Below, in pieces: positions 1-9,228 of a stretch of DNA of 64,000 nt (position 1 is its first letter; the number at the start of each line of letters is the position of its first letter). A model generated the notes under the pieces. The model had not been told where the DNA came from. It saw only the letters and a program-made list of their open reading frames with translations, and searched no databases. The translations under genes and the position numbers were made by a program. This stretch comes from Trametes villosa (taxonomy: Eukaryota; Basidiomycota; Agaricomycetes; Polyporales; Polyporaceae): contig PUDQ02000057.1 in assembly GCA_002964805.2 (NCBI GenBank), positions 806,001-870,000 on the forward strand, in the 5' to 3' direction.

Positions 1-623
1 TCAACGCGCGCGCCGCGTCCGTCCGGCCCGACTTTGACATCGACGGCCAACACGTCGCCATCATGGCCCTGTGCGTTCCCCTTCCTTCGTCCCTTGTCCC
101 CCTTTCCACTCTCCCGCAAGTACGTGTTGCTGACTCGCTGAACGATCATACAGATCTGGACTGTTCCTGCTCTTCACCGTCGCGCTGCTCGCGACGCACG
201 TGGACCTCATCTGCGCGGGGCAGTCCACGGTCGAGACGCTCGAGGCGCGCCGCATCCGCGAGCGCGAGGAGCGCGTGCTCGCGCGCCTGCACGCGTGGCA
301 CGACTTCCGCGGCAGGCGTGCGACGCGCCGACAGTGGGACGCGGAGTGGGGGCGCGTGGGCAAGGAGGGCAATCCCTGGTGGCTGGGCAGCGCGAGAAGG
401 AACTGGGAGGCGACGATGGGAGCGCATGTGTGGGAGTGGTTCCGTGAGTCTACCCTCTCGTTTTAGTCCTTGTTTGCGAGCGTGGGGATGGATGCTAACG
501 TGGGGGTGTGTAGTGCCGATCGGGAAGAGCCCAGACGATGGGCTGAGCTACACGCTTAACCCGCGCTTCGACGCGGAGGGCCGGTGGCGGCCAAGGCGCG
601 AGTGGCCGAGGGAGCTGCAATAG
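1..623 (+). CDS. DHHC palmitoyltransferase, C-terminal part (5' end outside window)
   Basis: Exons <1-70, 154-443 and 514-623; both introns have GTGNGT donors and the second carries a GCTAAC branch site. The product would be a membrane S-acyltransferase that adds palmitate to cysteines of target proteins. The catalytic Cys-rich DHHC domain is upstream of the window. What is visible is a hydrophobic segment (GLFLFTVALLATHV), then STVETLE, which fits the TTxE motif that follows the last membrane segment in this family, then a cytosolic tail with GNPWWLGSARRNW, a match to the conserved NP(F/W)-x-LG...N(W) tail motif. The frame is continuous across all three exons and ends in TAG. The tail resembles fungal Pfa4/Pfa3-type enzymes, but without the DHHC core the subtype is open. 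Confidence 0.75.
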   Translation, partial: NARAASVRPDFDIDGQHVAIMALCVPLPSSLVPLSTLPQVRVADSLNDHTDLDCSCSSPSRCSRRTWTSSARGSPRSRRSRRAASASARSACSRACTRGTTSAAGVRRADSGTRSGGAWARRAIPGGWAAREGTGRRRWERMCGSGSVSLPSRFSPCLRAWGWMLTWGCVVPIGKSPDDGLSYTLNPRFDAEGRWRPRREWPRELQ

Positions 624-886
624 CCCTCTCGGAGCGGACAGAGGAGATTGGATCATGACTTCAGACTGCACGACTGCCACACGACTGCTACATATATATG
701 ACGACTGGTGCTGAATTCGTTACACGCTGCCTGTGAGGACTGTAGTCGAGGTCTGTCGGTGTGCTTGCTGTGATTTGCTGTGTCGCGAGGGACTGGATTA
801 TACTATACAAGCATAACTACTGTTCTACTGCTGCTTCACGTTCTACTGCCAATCTGTGTGCGATACTCAGCAAACCAAGCAATCCG

Positions 887-2347
887 CTATGTCGCCACGT
901 TTGTCGCCCTCTTCAGCTCCCGCACCTCGTCCCGCGTAAAATTCCACCTCTCCGCGAGCTTCTCCTCCCCGCCCTCCCTCCTCTCCTGCTCCTCCAAATA
1001 CCCGCCCAACACCCTCCCCTCCCCCTCCGGCAACTTTCTCTCTCCACTCCGAGTGTATGTGTGCAGCCCGCGCAGGACCTTCTCCTCAAAGTCCGCGTCG
1101 CCCTCCGTCTCGCCGTCGGGCCCGTGCGGGACGGGCTGCGCGAGCGCGCCGACGAGCGCGCCGAGGATGCCGTGCGAGGTCAGCGCGGCGGCGGTCGCGG
1201 CGGAGGTCGAGGCGGAGCGCGGGTCGGCGACCATGGAGGCGTGCGAGTTGGGGTGGACGGTTTGAGGGGGTGAGACGGCCGCGGCGGCGGTGGAGGGGGT
1301 GGAGGAGGGCTCGGCGGGCTGGGTAGAACTGGAGCTGGAGGGGTGGAGGGTTACGGCTTGGGCTTGGGTTGTCGGCTGGGAGGCGGGTGGGCCGAGTGCA
1401 AGTGAGGTGGACGTCGATGCAGGTGCGGGGGCAGGTGCAGACGGTGCAGCTTCCGCTGCCGCGACACCCTCAGTCGAAGTCGGGACCTGCAGCGGCTGCT
1501 GGACGTTCGCCGGCGCCTCCGTAACCTGCTCCTCGGTCTCGCCGCCAGTGGGCGTAAGGAGTGTGTTGAGGAGGAAAGCAATCTTGCGCCGGACTCCGAT
1601 GTCGGGGTCCTGGAGCGCGGCACGGAGGACGTCCCAGCCGCCGGCAGGGCCCATCTGCGCGACGGCGGCGGCGTTGTGCTTGAGCAGGCCCGAGAGCGCG
1701 TATGCGGCCTTGGCGCGTGTCTTGTGCGAGCGCACGGTGGGGGCGAGGAAGGAGAGGAGGGAGGGGAGGGGCGAGAGCGCGAGGTACTGTACAGGCGGAA
1801 GAGCAGGTTAGTATGTAGAGCAAGAGAGGGAGGGGGGGGGAAGGGGAAGGGGAACGTACGGAGTGCTGGGCGGCGGGATTGTTCTGCATGGCGGTGCCGA
1901 GGACCCAGAGGACTTGGGTTTGGATCTCGGGGGAGGATGCGGGGTTGGTGAGCAGCGTGTGCAGGGGTTGCCACATCTGCAACTTCTCGAGGTCTGTGGA
2001 TTGATTCTGTATTAGCACCGATCGCATCTTCTTCGAGGAGAGTATCTACGCACTGTTCGCGTTGTCAATCTGCTCAATGAGCTGCGATACGCGGGTCAGT
2101 AACGTTCACCCACGCGGGACTATGTGCAGCTCACCATCTCGAAGTTATCGAGAGCTTGCAGCCGGTCGTCCTCATCTTTGGTCTCGTCCACCGCGATCGC
2201 GAGCGCTTCCTTCATGAGCTCCGAGTCTGGCTTTCCGAGGATCATGTCTATGATCCCAGGATCGAGGTCCGAGCGCGGCTGCGGTGCAGGTTGGTCAGGA
2301 CCGCGCGGGTCCGAGTTCGCAATACCCCAGCGTAACAGGCTTTCCAT
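887..2347 (-). CDS. FES1: Hsp70 nucleotide exchange factor Fes1 (HspBP1 family)
   Basis: Four exons: 2135-2347, 2054-2081, 1860-1993, 887-1786 (424 codons). Fes1 is a cytosolic armadillo-repeat protein that releases ADP from Hsp70 and helps misfolded proteins reach degradation. The start MESLLRWGIANS and the stretch ELMKEALAIAVDETKDEDDR followed by LQALDNFEM are classic Fes1 N-terminal sequence. The armadillo part continues with LEKLQMWQPLHTLL, TQVLWVLGTAMQNNP and KAAYALSGLLKHN. Residues about 200-330 are a Pro/Ala/Ser/Thr-rich insertion that makes this protein clearly longer than yeast Fes1 (about 290 residues). A conserved helical tail (HGILGALVGALAQ, then a charged C-terminus) follows. A TATAA-like element lies about 60 bases upstream on the minus strand. 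It is divergent from the micro-ORF at 2706. Exons 1-3 are secure. Confidence 0.93.
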
Positions 2348-2405
2348 GGTGTTTTGTGGTAGGATTTCTGGCGGGTGTTTCCTAGAGATACAGTAGGCAA
2401 CTGAG

Positions 2406-2413
2406 TTATAAAG
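2406..2413 (-). promoter_or_regulatory. TATA-like element of FES1
   Basis: The minus strand reads CTTTATAA about 60 bases upstream of the FES1 start codon, inside the 358-base intergenic region shared with the divergent gene at 2706. The rest of that region is GC-rich with repeated GTCGACG-type words near 2670-2695. Position is plausible for a core promoter; there is no direct proof. Confidence 0.35.
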
Positions 2414-2705
2414 CTACAGAGGAGATGCGAGTCGAGTGGAAGAGAAAGAGAGTGCGGAAGATGTGTAAGAGGGAGATATATAGATTTGTACGGGAGTCGC
2501 GCAAATGCGAGAAACGCGGAGAAGACGCGAGAATCTTTCCGCGCGACGCGTCTCATCGATCGGCGCTTCCGCTCAGCCACCATCGCGCGTCGCGTTTCGC
2601 GCGGAGCACCAGCGGCGTTCGAACTGCACTATAGATACGCGCGCGACGCGCCAATTTTTGTGCAACGTCGACGTCGTCCGCGGCGTCGACGCCGTTCGTG
2701 CTAGC

Positions 2706-3171
2706 ATGGTGAGTGTTCGCACCTTATGGCTCTGATGATGATCCAACCTTTACCATACATCATTCTCCGAATACTCGTGTGGAGAACCTTCAATAGTTTC
2801 AGCCTTGGCTGACCCTTCAACTCTTCGTACTTGTCTCTGACGCGTTACTGACGAACTTCATTGCTCAGGTTACCACACCGCTGCCGTTTGTCGATGGAGG
2901 GCCTTCTGTATTGTCTGGTGAGTGTCAATCCCCCTTTCGACCCCCCTCTTCGGATGAGATTCTTTCGATGGGCGGACACGAACACCCCCGGCCTATACCA
3001 AAGTCTCCCGGTGTACAATGTGGAGATGGGTTCGGGGTTTTGCTGAAACGCATCGAGTACCTGATCATACATCCTGTTCGCATGTTCTCTGTGACCATGT
3101 TGACTGACCGATCTTCCTCCTCAGATTCATGTGTATATTTCGTCCATGGCTCCGTGGAGGATGTCTTGTAA
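2706..3171 (+). CDS. Spliced micro-ORF, 32 residues, unknown
   Basis: Exons 2706-2708 (only the ATG), 2869-2917 and 3125-3171 give 33 codons ending in TAA. Both donors are GTGAGT and both acceptors are preceded by a clear CTGAC branch site (TTACTGACGA and TTGACTGACC), so splicing is well supported even though the product is tiny. The peptide starts MVTTPLPFVDGG and ends SVEDVL; it has two cysteine-poor halves, no membrane segment and no CAAX end, so it is not a mating pheromone precursor. I do not recognise it. A start codon alone in an exon, interrupted directly after ATG, is unusual. It may be a real micro-protein, or the transcript may be non-coding or extend further 5'. Confidence 0.45.
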
Positions 3172-3486
3172 ATTAGTTAGCCCGTGTGTCCGCTGTCCTC
3201 ATGTACCCGTAGTGTATAAACATAGTCGCAATTCACATGCCCTGCTCCCCAGTTCCCATGTCGTGCATGGCCATGACGTTGCGTGAAGTATTTTGAACGA
3301 CGCGATCCCCTGACGCCATTCGCGCGCACCTGATCCTAGACGCCTTGCACTGCGCCTCTGTTCGTGAGTCGTGACCATCGCGTCTTCGCCAACCACGACG
3401 GCTACACATCCTCCGACGCCTCTCGCGGACCCATGACTAGCTTCGACTAATAACCACCCTGCGCTTGACCTGACCAGACGACCGCG
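3172..3486. other. Intergenic, 315 bases
   Basis: Holds the probable 3' end of the micro-ORF transcript (TGTATAAACATAG near 3212-3224 could serve as a polyadenylation region) and the 5' leader of the membrane-protein gene at 3487. No other structure seen. Confidence 0.4.
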
Positions 3487-6317
3487 ATGGGCATCGGACG
3501 CGTAATCGCCGCCGCGGCTGCGGCCGCCCCAACTGTGCGCGAACATCTCCGGCGGGTGTACGCTGGAGAGGACTCCGACGAGCTGGAGCACACCGTCTCT
3601 ACCGCTACTGCCTCCGGTTCATTGCCCCACAGCGGCTCCAGCGCAAGCCGAAGCCGTACGGAACACGCAGAGGAGATGGCGCGGAGACCGCTGATTGCGG
3701 TGGATACGCATAACTCGTCGAGCTCAAGACCGCCCTTGCACACGCCGCAGCCGTCGTACGGGACGATCTCGGGCGAGAATCTGCGCGCGAGCCCGGAGAG
3801 ATACAGGAGAGACAGCTGGCTGGATCGCGTGCCCGAGGAGACGACTGTGGACGGCGAGGCGGACGCGCCGGACCCGGAGTCGGACGAATGGGACTTGGCG
3901 GAGTATGGATATTATAGCGGTGAGTTTCTACTCTGTCTGCTGCTTCGAGCACGGTCCATGCAGGTTACGGTCTTTGAGGACCCCGGATAATGCTACCAGA
4001 TGCTATATCCAGGAGGCCCGAAAATCTGGCAGTTTGTCCGGGCCGTGTTTTTCGGTCTTCGAGGGCCTTTGTGGTCCGTACCGCGGACATGACATCCTCG
4101 GAGGGGACGTTTCGGTCCGTGAACGGCGAAGGCCTACCAAAGTTTCCCGGTTTTGGTTTCTTAGTGGCAGGCTGAAATCGCGTTCTTTTCGCCCGATCTC
4201 GCCCTCTCACGGTGCTGGGGCTCACGAATTCAATGCGGTTATTGTATGAGTGGGCTGGGTGAGAGTGACGACCCAAATAGTGGGAGTGACTCCTACTGAG
4301 ACAAACGACGCCCGCTGAGAACAACGCTGATGGTGGAAGTGGAACTGCGTTCCGGCGGGTCGGAGTTTCACTCCCACTAGCTATTCCACTTTGACTTCCA
4401 CTCCAACGGGCGACCCCGCGAGAACAAGGCGAGGGCGCGGAGGACTTGTCGCCAATGCTTGCGGCAAGAGTGGGCAACAAGCCCACTCCGGCTCACAGTA
4501 CCACTGTGGTCCGGTGTGGCGTACAACCTCACTGTTCCTATCCCCCCTTTGGTCCGGCCAACCGCGACGACTTTTTGGGCTCCGAGGACCCCCTTTGGCC
4601 CGGCCTGTGTAAGGCATACCTTTCGAGCTGGTAGCGTTTTGGTCCGAACTGCGCACGTGGGATGCTTGAGGATTATCTGGGGTCTTGGTTTGTGCCGCTA
4701 TTTGTGGCGATCGTAAGACGTCAAATGCGCGGTGGAAGATCCTTGAGTACTCCGTAGTCTGTGTGAGATCCGACGAAGCACCGTGCCCAGGCGGTAAAGG
4801 GGGCCGCGCAGTACGCAATATTTGTGCACAGGGTCACTTTACCGCCTATAGGCATGCGTTGGATCTGCCCGAGTCTTCTCCCCTTGTTCCGCGGGGGGCG
4901 AATTACCTGAATACCGCGATCACTCTACCGCCGGCAGGAGCTGCAGTAAATCTATGAGTGCCCACTCGTGCTTCCTACAGCCCTGGTATTAATCTCACAT
5001 GAAGCCGCCCATCTCTGCCCGCCGGCACGGATGCTGCCGCGTTCGCAATTGTGCTGCCATACGTGCTCTTCGGAAGCTGCCGCAATACCGAGGTCGGAGG
5101 AGAGATTACTCATGGTCAATTTTCTCTTGCAGGGTCGTATCAGCGGAAAGTAGCCATCTACGGCCTCGTCCCGCTGACGTGCATCGTCACTTTCCTCCTG
5201 CTCGCCAACCTCGTACGATGGATATGGCCGCCGCGCTACCCCGCCCCATCAACCCTACCGCGCTCCTTCCCGTCTCCCCTCCCCGAAGTGCTCATTTCCG
5301 CCGCCTTCTTCAGCTTTACCCACGCGCTGCGCCTGCCGCTCTATAACGCCGCGACGGTGCTCTTCCCGCCCGTCTGGGACACGCTCGCGTTTAACGCCCT
5401 GTACGTACTGCTCAGCCAGGTCCTGCGCCTCGCCGCGCTCGCGCTGCTCCGCGTGCGGCACGAGATGCTGTACCCGCTCCCGACCTGGCACGACCCCGCC
5501 TTCACGACCGCGTGGTGGCTCGCCCTGGGCTGGGCCGTCGCGGACGCGGCGACCAGCGTGACGCAGGGTTATCGGCAGCTCGCGCTGTACAAGAACGTCA
5601 TGGTCCCCGTGGAACGCGTGCGCGAGATCCTGGCGGTGTCGAAGGCCGCGGCGGGCCCTGGGAGCGAGCGGAGCGCGAGTGGCGGCGGGAGCGCGCACGG
5701 GAGCAGAGAATATATGCCGCTCAGTCCGCGGAGCGAGCGGGAGGGCTTCGGGACGGGCGGCGCGGCGACCCCGCGGGCGAATGGCGGCGGTGGGGGGGAG
5801 AGGAGACAGAGAGAGCCCGTGAGCGTGGAGGAGGCGGTGCGGCTGGCGGTCGACGCAGACGTGGAGCAGCTCATGCACCTGCAGGAGCGGGAGGAGCTGG
5901 AGGAGGTGTACGGCCTGCCCGTGATCGTGAGTCGTGCCCGTGTCCGCTTCCGAGAACCCGCGCACCCCGTGCTGACGGCCCCACCCGCGTGCGCAGTACA
6001 TCCCCGTGTTCGTGCCGTGCCTGCAGCGGATCGACTCGTTCCTGTTCGCGCTGGGCTTCACGCTCGTGCTCGCGTGGGCGTACCTGCGCTCGCCGCTGTC
6101 GTTCCCGCCCGGCGCGGACCCGCTGCCGCCGGTGTACTCGAGCCGGGCGCTGGGCATCGCGTTCCCTGTGGTCGCCGTCGCGCATTGGTTCTTGTCGCTG
6201 CTGCATTCGCCGCTGGTCCTGCCGCGGATTGGGGTGCATACGGCGGCGTATGTCGGGCTGTTGGTTGGACTTGGAGGATTCTTCACGGGCCTTGGGCTTT
6301 GGGGTGCGCTCTCATAA
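3487..6317 (+). CDS. Multi-pass membrane protein, fungal, function unknown
   Basis: Exons 3487-3919, 5133-5926 and 5997-6317 give 515 codons in one frame. The N-terminal 140 residues are soluble, Ser/Glu/Asp-rich (HTPQPSYGTISGENL) and probably cytosolic. Hydrophobic segments begin at about residue 152 (LVPLTCIVTFLLLANLV) and continue through ALYVLLSQVLRLAALALL and AWWLALGWAVADAATSV. A charged Gly/Ser/Arg-rich loop containing SREYMPLSPRSERE then follows, and after it a second membrane block (FALGFTLVLAWAYL, LGIAFPVVAVAHWFLSLL, AAYVGLLVGLGGFFTGLGLW) runs to the C-terminus. I recognise no catalytic motif; it resembles uncharacterised conserved fungal membrane proteins. The first intron is 1213 bases, about twenty times longer than the others in this gene, and carries inverted repeats (see 4279-4378). 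Confidence 0.8.
4279..4378. repeat. Inverted repeat inside the 1.2-kb intron
   Basis: AGTGGGAGTGA at 4279-4289 is matched by its exact reverse complement TCACTCCCACT at 4368-4378. Similar but imperfect flanks (ATAGTGGGAGTGACTCC against an ATAGCT-extended copy) and further GTGGAAGTGG / TTCCACTTTG words lie around them. This suggests a foldback (MITE-like) insertion that enlarged the intron 3920-5132. No target-site duplication could be fixed by eye. Confidence 0.45.
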
Positions 6318-7161
6318 TCTATGCATATCCTTGTTTCTGCGGGAATCACACACACGGTGCACGGTTGGCAAGTTCTGGACATATATCCGTTACCTCCATG
6401 TACTGTAGCACAGCTTTCGCGCCCGCATTTTCCTTCGTGGGCTGTCCTCTCCTTCCCTCTCCGCCTTCCCGCTCAAACAACCGTCAATCGGGATTTCGCA
6501 CAGGATGGATCTCGCCTAGGTTTAAAGTTGGTTTAAGATTGAGATCCACTACGCCCGGCGCTGACATGGGTTTCTGTGGCGTCCGAAACACCCCATAAAG
6601 CCCGCGACTTGTAACTTCTCCTCGACTACCACCTTCGCGCCCCCTACCCCCCCCCTCCCCGCCCGTCCACCACGATCAGCATCTGCTAGCTGATGCTGCG
6701 TACCACAACGTCGATCTATCCTCGAACTGGACTTGCCTTTTCCGCTCTCCTGTGTGCCGTCGCTTACGCCGCCATCAATCCGGAAATGGGAAGGTTCCTG
6801 GTCGCCGCTGAGCGACGTCGTCGGCCACCGCACCGTGGCTAGTCGCCGCGGCCACGACGAGCTTTGGCCATCAGGTGTGGCAGGTGCCACCACGCTCGCT
6901 GCTCAGCCTCAGCCTCGTCGTCGTTTATAACGTCGCCCCCGCGCGCCGTGCGTCCCCCTTCTCGCGCTCGCTTCTGTTGCTAGCCCCGCGTGTCGGGTAA
7001 CCAGGACTGACAATTTAGCTTTTCGCAGTGTCCCACGGCGGAAGTTGGAAGTTGGAACGCCCTCTGTTCGCCCATCCAGACCGCCTTCATTGCACACCTA
7101 CTGTCCACCGCGCACTGCGCCCTCCTTCTGCGCCAGCGCCGCAGCCCGCGCTGTCGTGTCG
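6318..7161. other. Intergenic, 844 bases
   Basis: Contains the 3' flank of the upstream gene and the 5' flank of the gene at 7162, with TTTATAA near 6925-6931 on the plus strand as a possible TATA element. Short plus-strand ATG frames (for example near 6692) end quickly and show no protein character. Confidence 0.4.
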
Positions 7162-9228
7162 ATGGCCGCCGCCGTCTTCCTGCACAACGCGATCTTCACC
7201 ACCGACCCGCCGCCGGCTGCGTCTAACGCCGCGCTCGCGCACCGCGCGCCCAATCGCCGCGATGGCCCGCACGGCCGCACGCTCTCGTCGGTGTCGACCG
7301 TCACGCTCCAGACGTCGACTTCCGAGCACTCGCACCCCACCGAGCCGCTGATCCACCCTGGAAGCTCAGAATCCTCCGTCTACCTCGACTTGCTTGCGCG
7401 GCAGCCGACGCACCCGAGCAGCGGGCCGGTGCCGAGGGAGTTGGGAGGGTTGACGTTGAGAGGGGACCCCGTAACGCCGAGGGAGCGAAGGAATCTTTGG
7501 GAGCAGTCGGTGCGGAAGCGGCTAAAGAGGCTGCGATGGGCAGGACGGGCATTGCTGGGCGTAATCTGTGAGTGTTCATGTTCGTTGGTCTTGTGTCGTG
7601 TGCACGGCTCACGCTCCGTGGTCCACGACGAAAGGCGGTTGGGCCGTGTATAACACGGTGCGTTACTATGTTGGAGCCATGCTCCACCAGTATCGGGACC
7701 GCCAGATCGTGAACCTCGTCCTCGGCTCCTGCGCAGCTATGTCCATCGCGTGTCTCCTCATTGCTATCATCCTCGCCGCCTCGGCGCCCCACTTTGGCTG
7801 GTACTATCGGCCCCGGTCGACCCACGTTCTCTTGCAAGACTTTCTAAATTACTCCTCCTCCCTATGCCTGGTTGCCCCTGCAATCGTCAACATTGTGCTC
7901 GTGTTCCTATGGAGAGACCCGTCAGATACGCTCAACAGTCTCCGGGGCAGATGCCACTGGGACATCGATGTCGTCTGGTCGGGTCTTGGGGGCCAATGTT
8001 ACCCTTCGCCAGCGTGGGGCTACTGGCTCGCGGGTGCACTCCTGCGCTTGATCCTGACCGCCGTGATCATCGTACGTCGTCTTAACGCCTCTCCCTGCGT
8101 TACATGCCCCGCAACTCACCGCGACACGCCCTGCAGATCGCATACCACGCCGTGTCCTACAAGTACCTGGTCACACGACAGCCCTCGCGCCGCAGACACA
8201 CGTCGATCTTCGGGCACTCCGCGTCCTCGTTCCCGCACCCGTCCGTGAGCACCCGCACGACCGCGTCCTCGCGCAGTTCCCACGCGCTCACCGCGACCGC
8301 GTCGAGCACGACCGCGCCCGTGTCCGCCGAGGGTCCCCAGTCGTCGTCGTCGCACTCGCACTCGTCGTCGCCCGCGATGCGCGAGCGCGCAGTGAGCATG
8401 ACGAACGTCGAGCCCCGCGCGCTGCGCAGCGCCCGCTCGCGGATCATGTCGCAGGACGTGTCGCCGTCAGGATCCAAGGTCATCCGCCGCGTCGTGTCCG
8501 CCACCGCGCTGAAGCCGGTCGGGCGCCAGGAGCCCCTGCGCGAGATGTCGCCGACGTCGTCGGACGAAGACCTCACCGAGCATTCACAGGACGACCGCTT
8601 CGGGCGCCCGTTGCGCCGGGTCCAGGGGTCGTATTCATCGGTGCCTATCGCGAGCCCGTCTCGCGGGGAGGGTACCAGCACTGGGACGGACGCGTGGGAC
8701 CCCGTGCCCGACGACGACTTGAATACGTTCGCGGTCCAGTTCCGGGCGCTCGTGGAGCAAGTCACCCGGGAGACGGATGAAGCTGTCGCATACGCACAAC
8801 ATGACCGGTACACCCCCTCCGGCTACTATTCCGGGAGCGACCGAGAAGACGCGGCGCGCGTCGTCGTCGGGCGCACGATCCACCGCATGCCGACGATCGA
8901 GTCGCTCGGCTCGCACGAGGTGATGAGCCTCGCGAGCATGCAGGGCGGGCTCTCGCGCCCGTCGACGCGCTCGAACACGCTCAGCGGGGTGGACGCACCG
9001 CCGAGCCGGAGCAACAGTCGCGCCAACAGCCTCGACGCCGCCGTCTCGCTGTCGCTGTCGCTCGACATGCCCCTCAACGGCGACCGCGCGGTCTCCGAGT
9101 TGGGCGAGATGACGCCGAGCCCGACGACGAGCCTGCATGGCGCGACGCTCCTCGGGAGCCGGAGCACGGGCTCGTACCACACCGCGATGACGAACCGGAC
9201 GGAGGGCGGTGGGGCTGAGGAGCGATGA
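7162..9228 (+). CDS. Membrane protein with long Ser-rich cytosolic tail, unknown
   Basis: Exons 7162-7567, 7635-8071 and 8137-9228 (644 codons). The first ATG in good context is 7162 (MAAAVFLHNAIF); an in-frame ATG at 7045 would add 39 residues of low-quality sequence. The central exon holds three or four membrane spans: VNLVLGSCAAMSIACLLIAI, a segment around SLCLVAPAIVNIVLVFLW, and LAGALLRLILTAVIII running into AYHAVSYKYLV. A conserved-looking loop HWDIDVVWSGLGGQC lies between them. From about residue 300 the protein is disordered, very rich in Ser/Thr/Arg with many SP and SRS sites, suggesting phosphorylation. Both introns are in frame (phases 1 and 0). No family function recognised; likely a conserved agaricomycete membrane protein. 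Confidence 0.8.

Noticed and set aside
5255..6382. Long minus frame of 375 codons
   Set aside because: Antisense shadow of the GC-rich membrane-protein exons at 5133-6317, which have membrane segments and proper splice sites.
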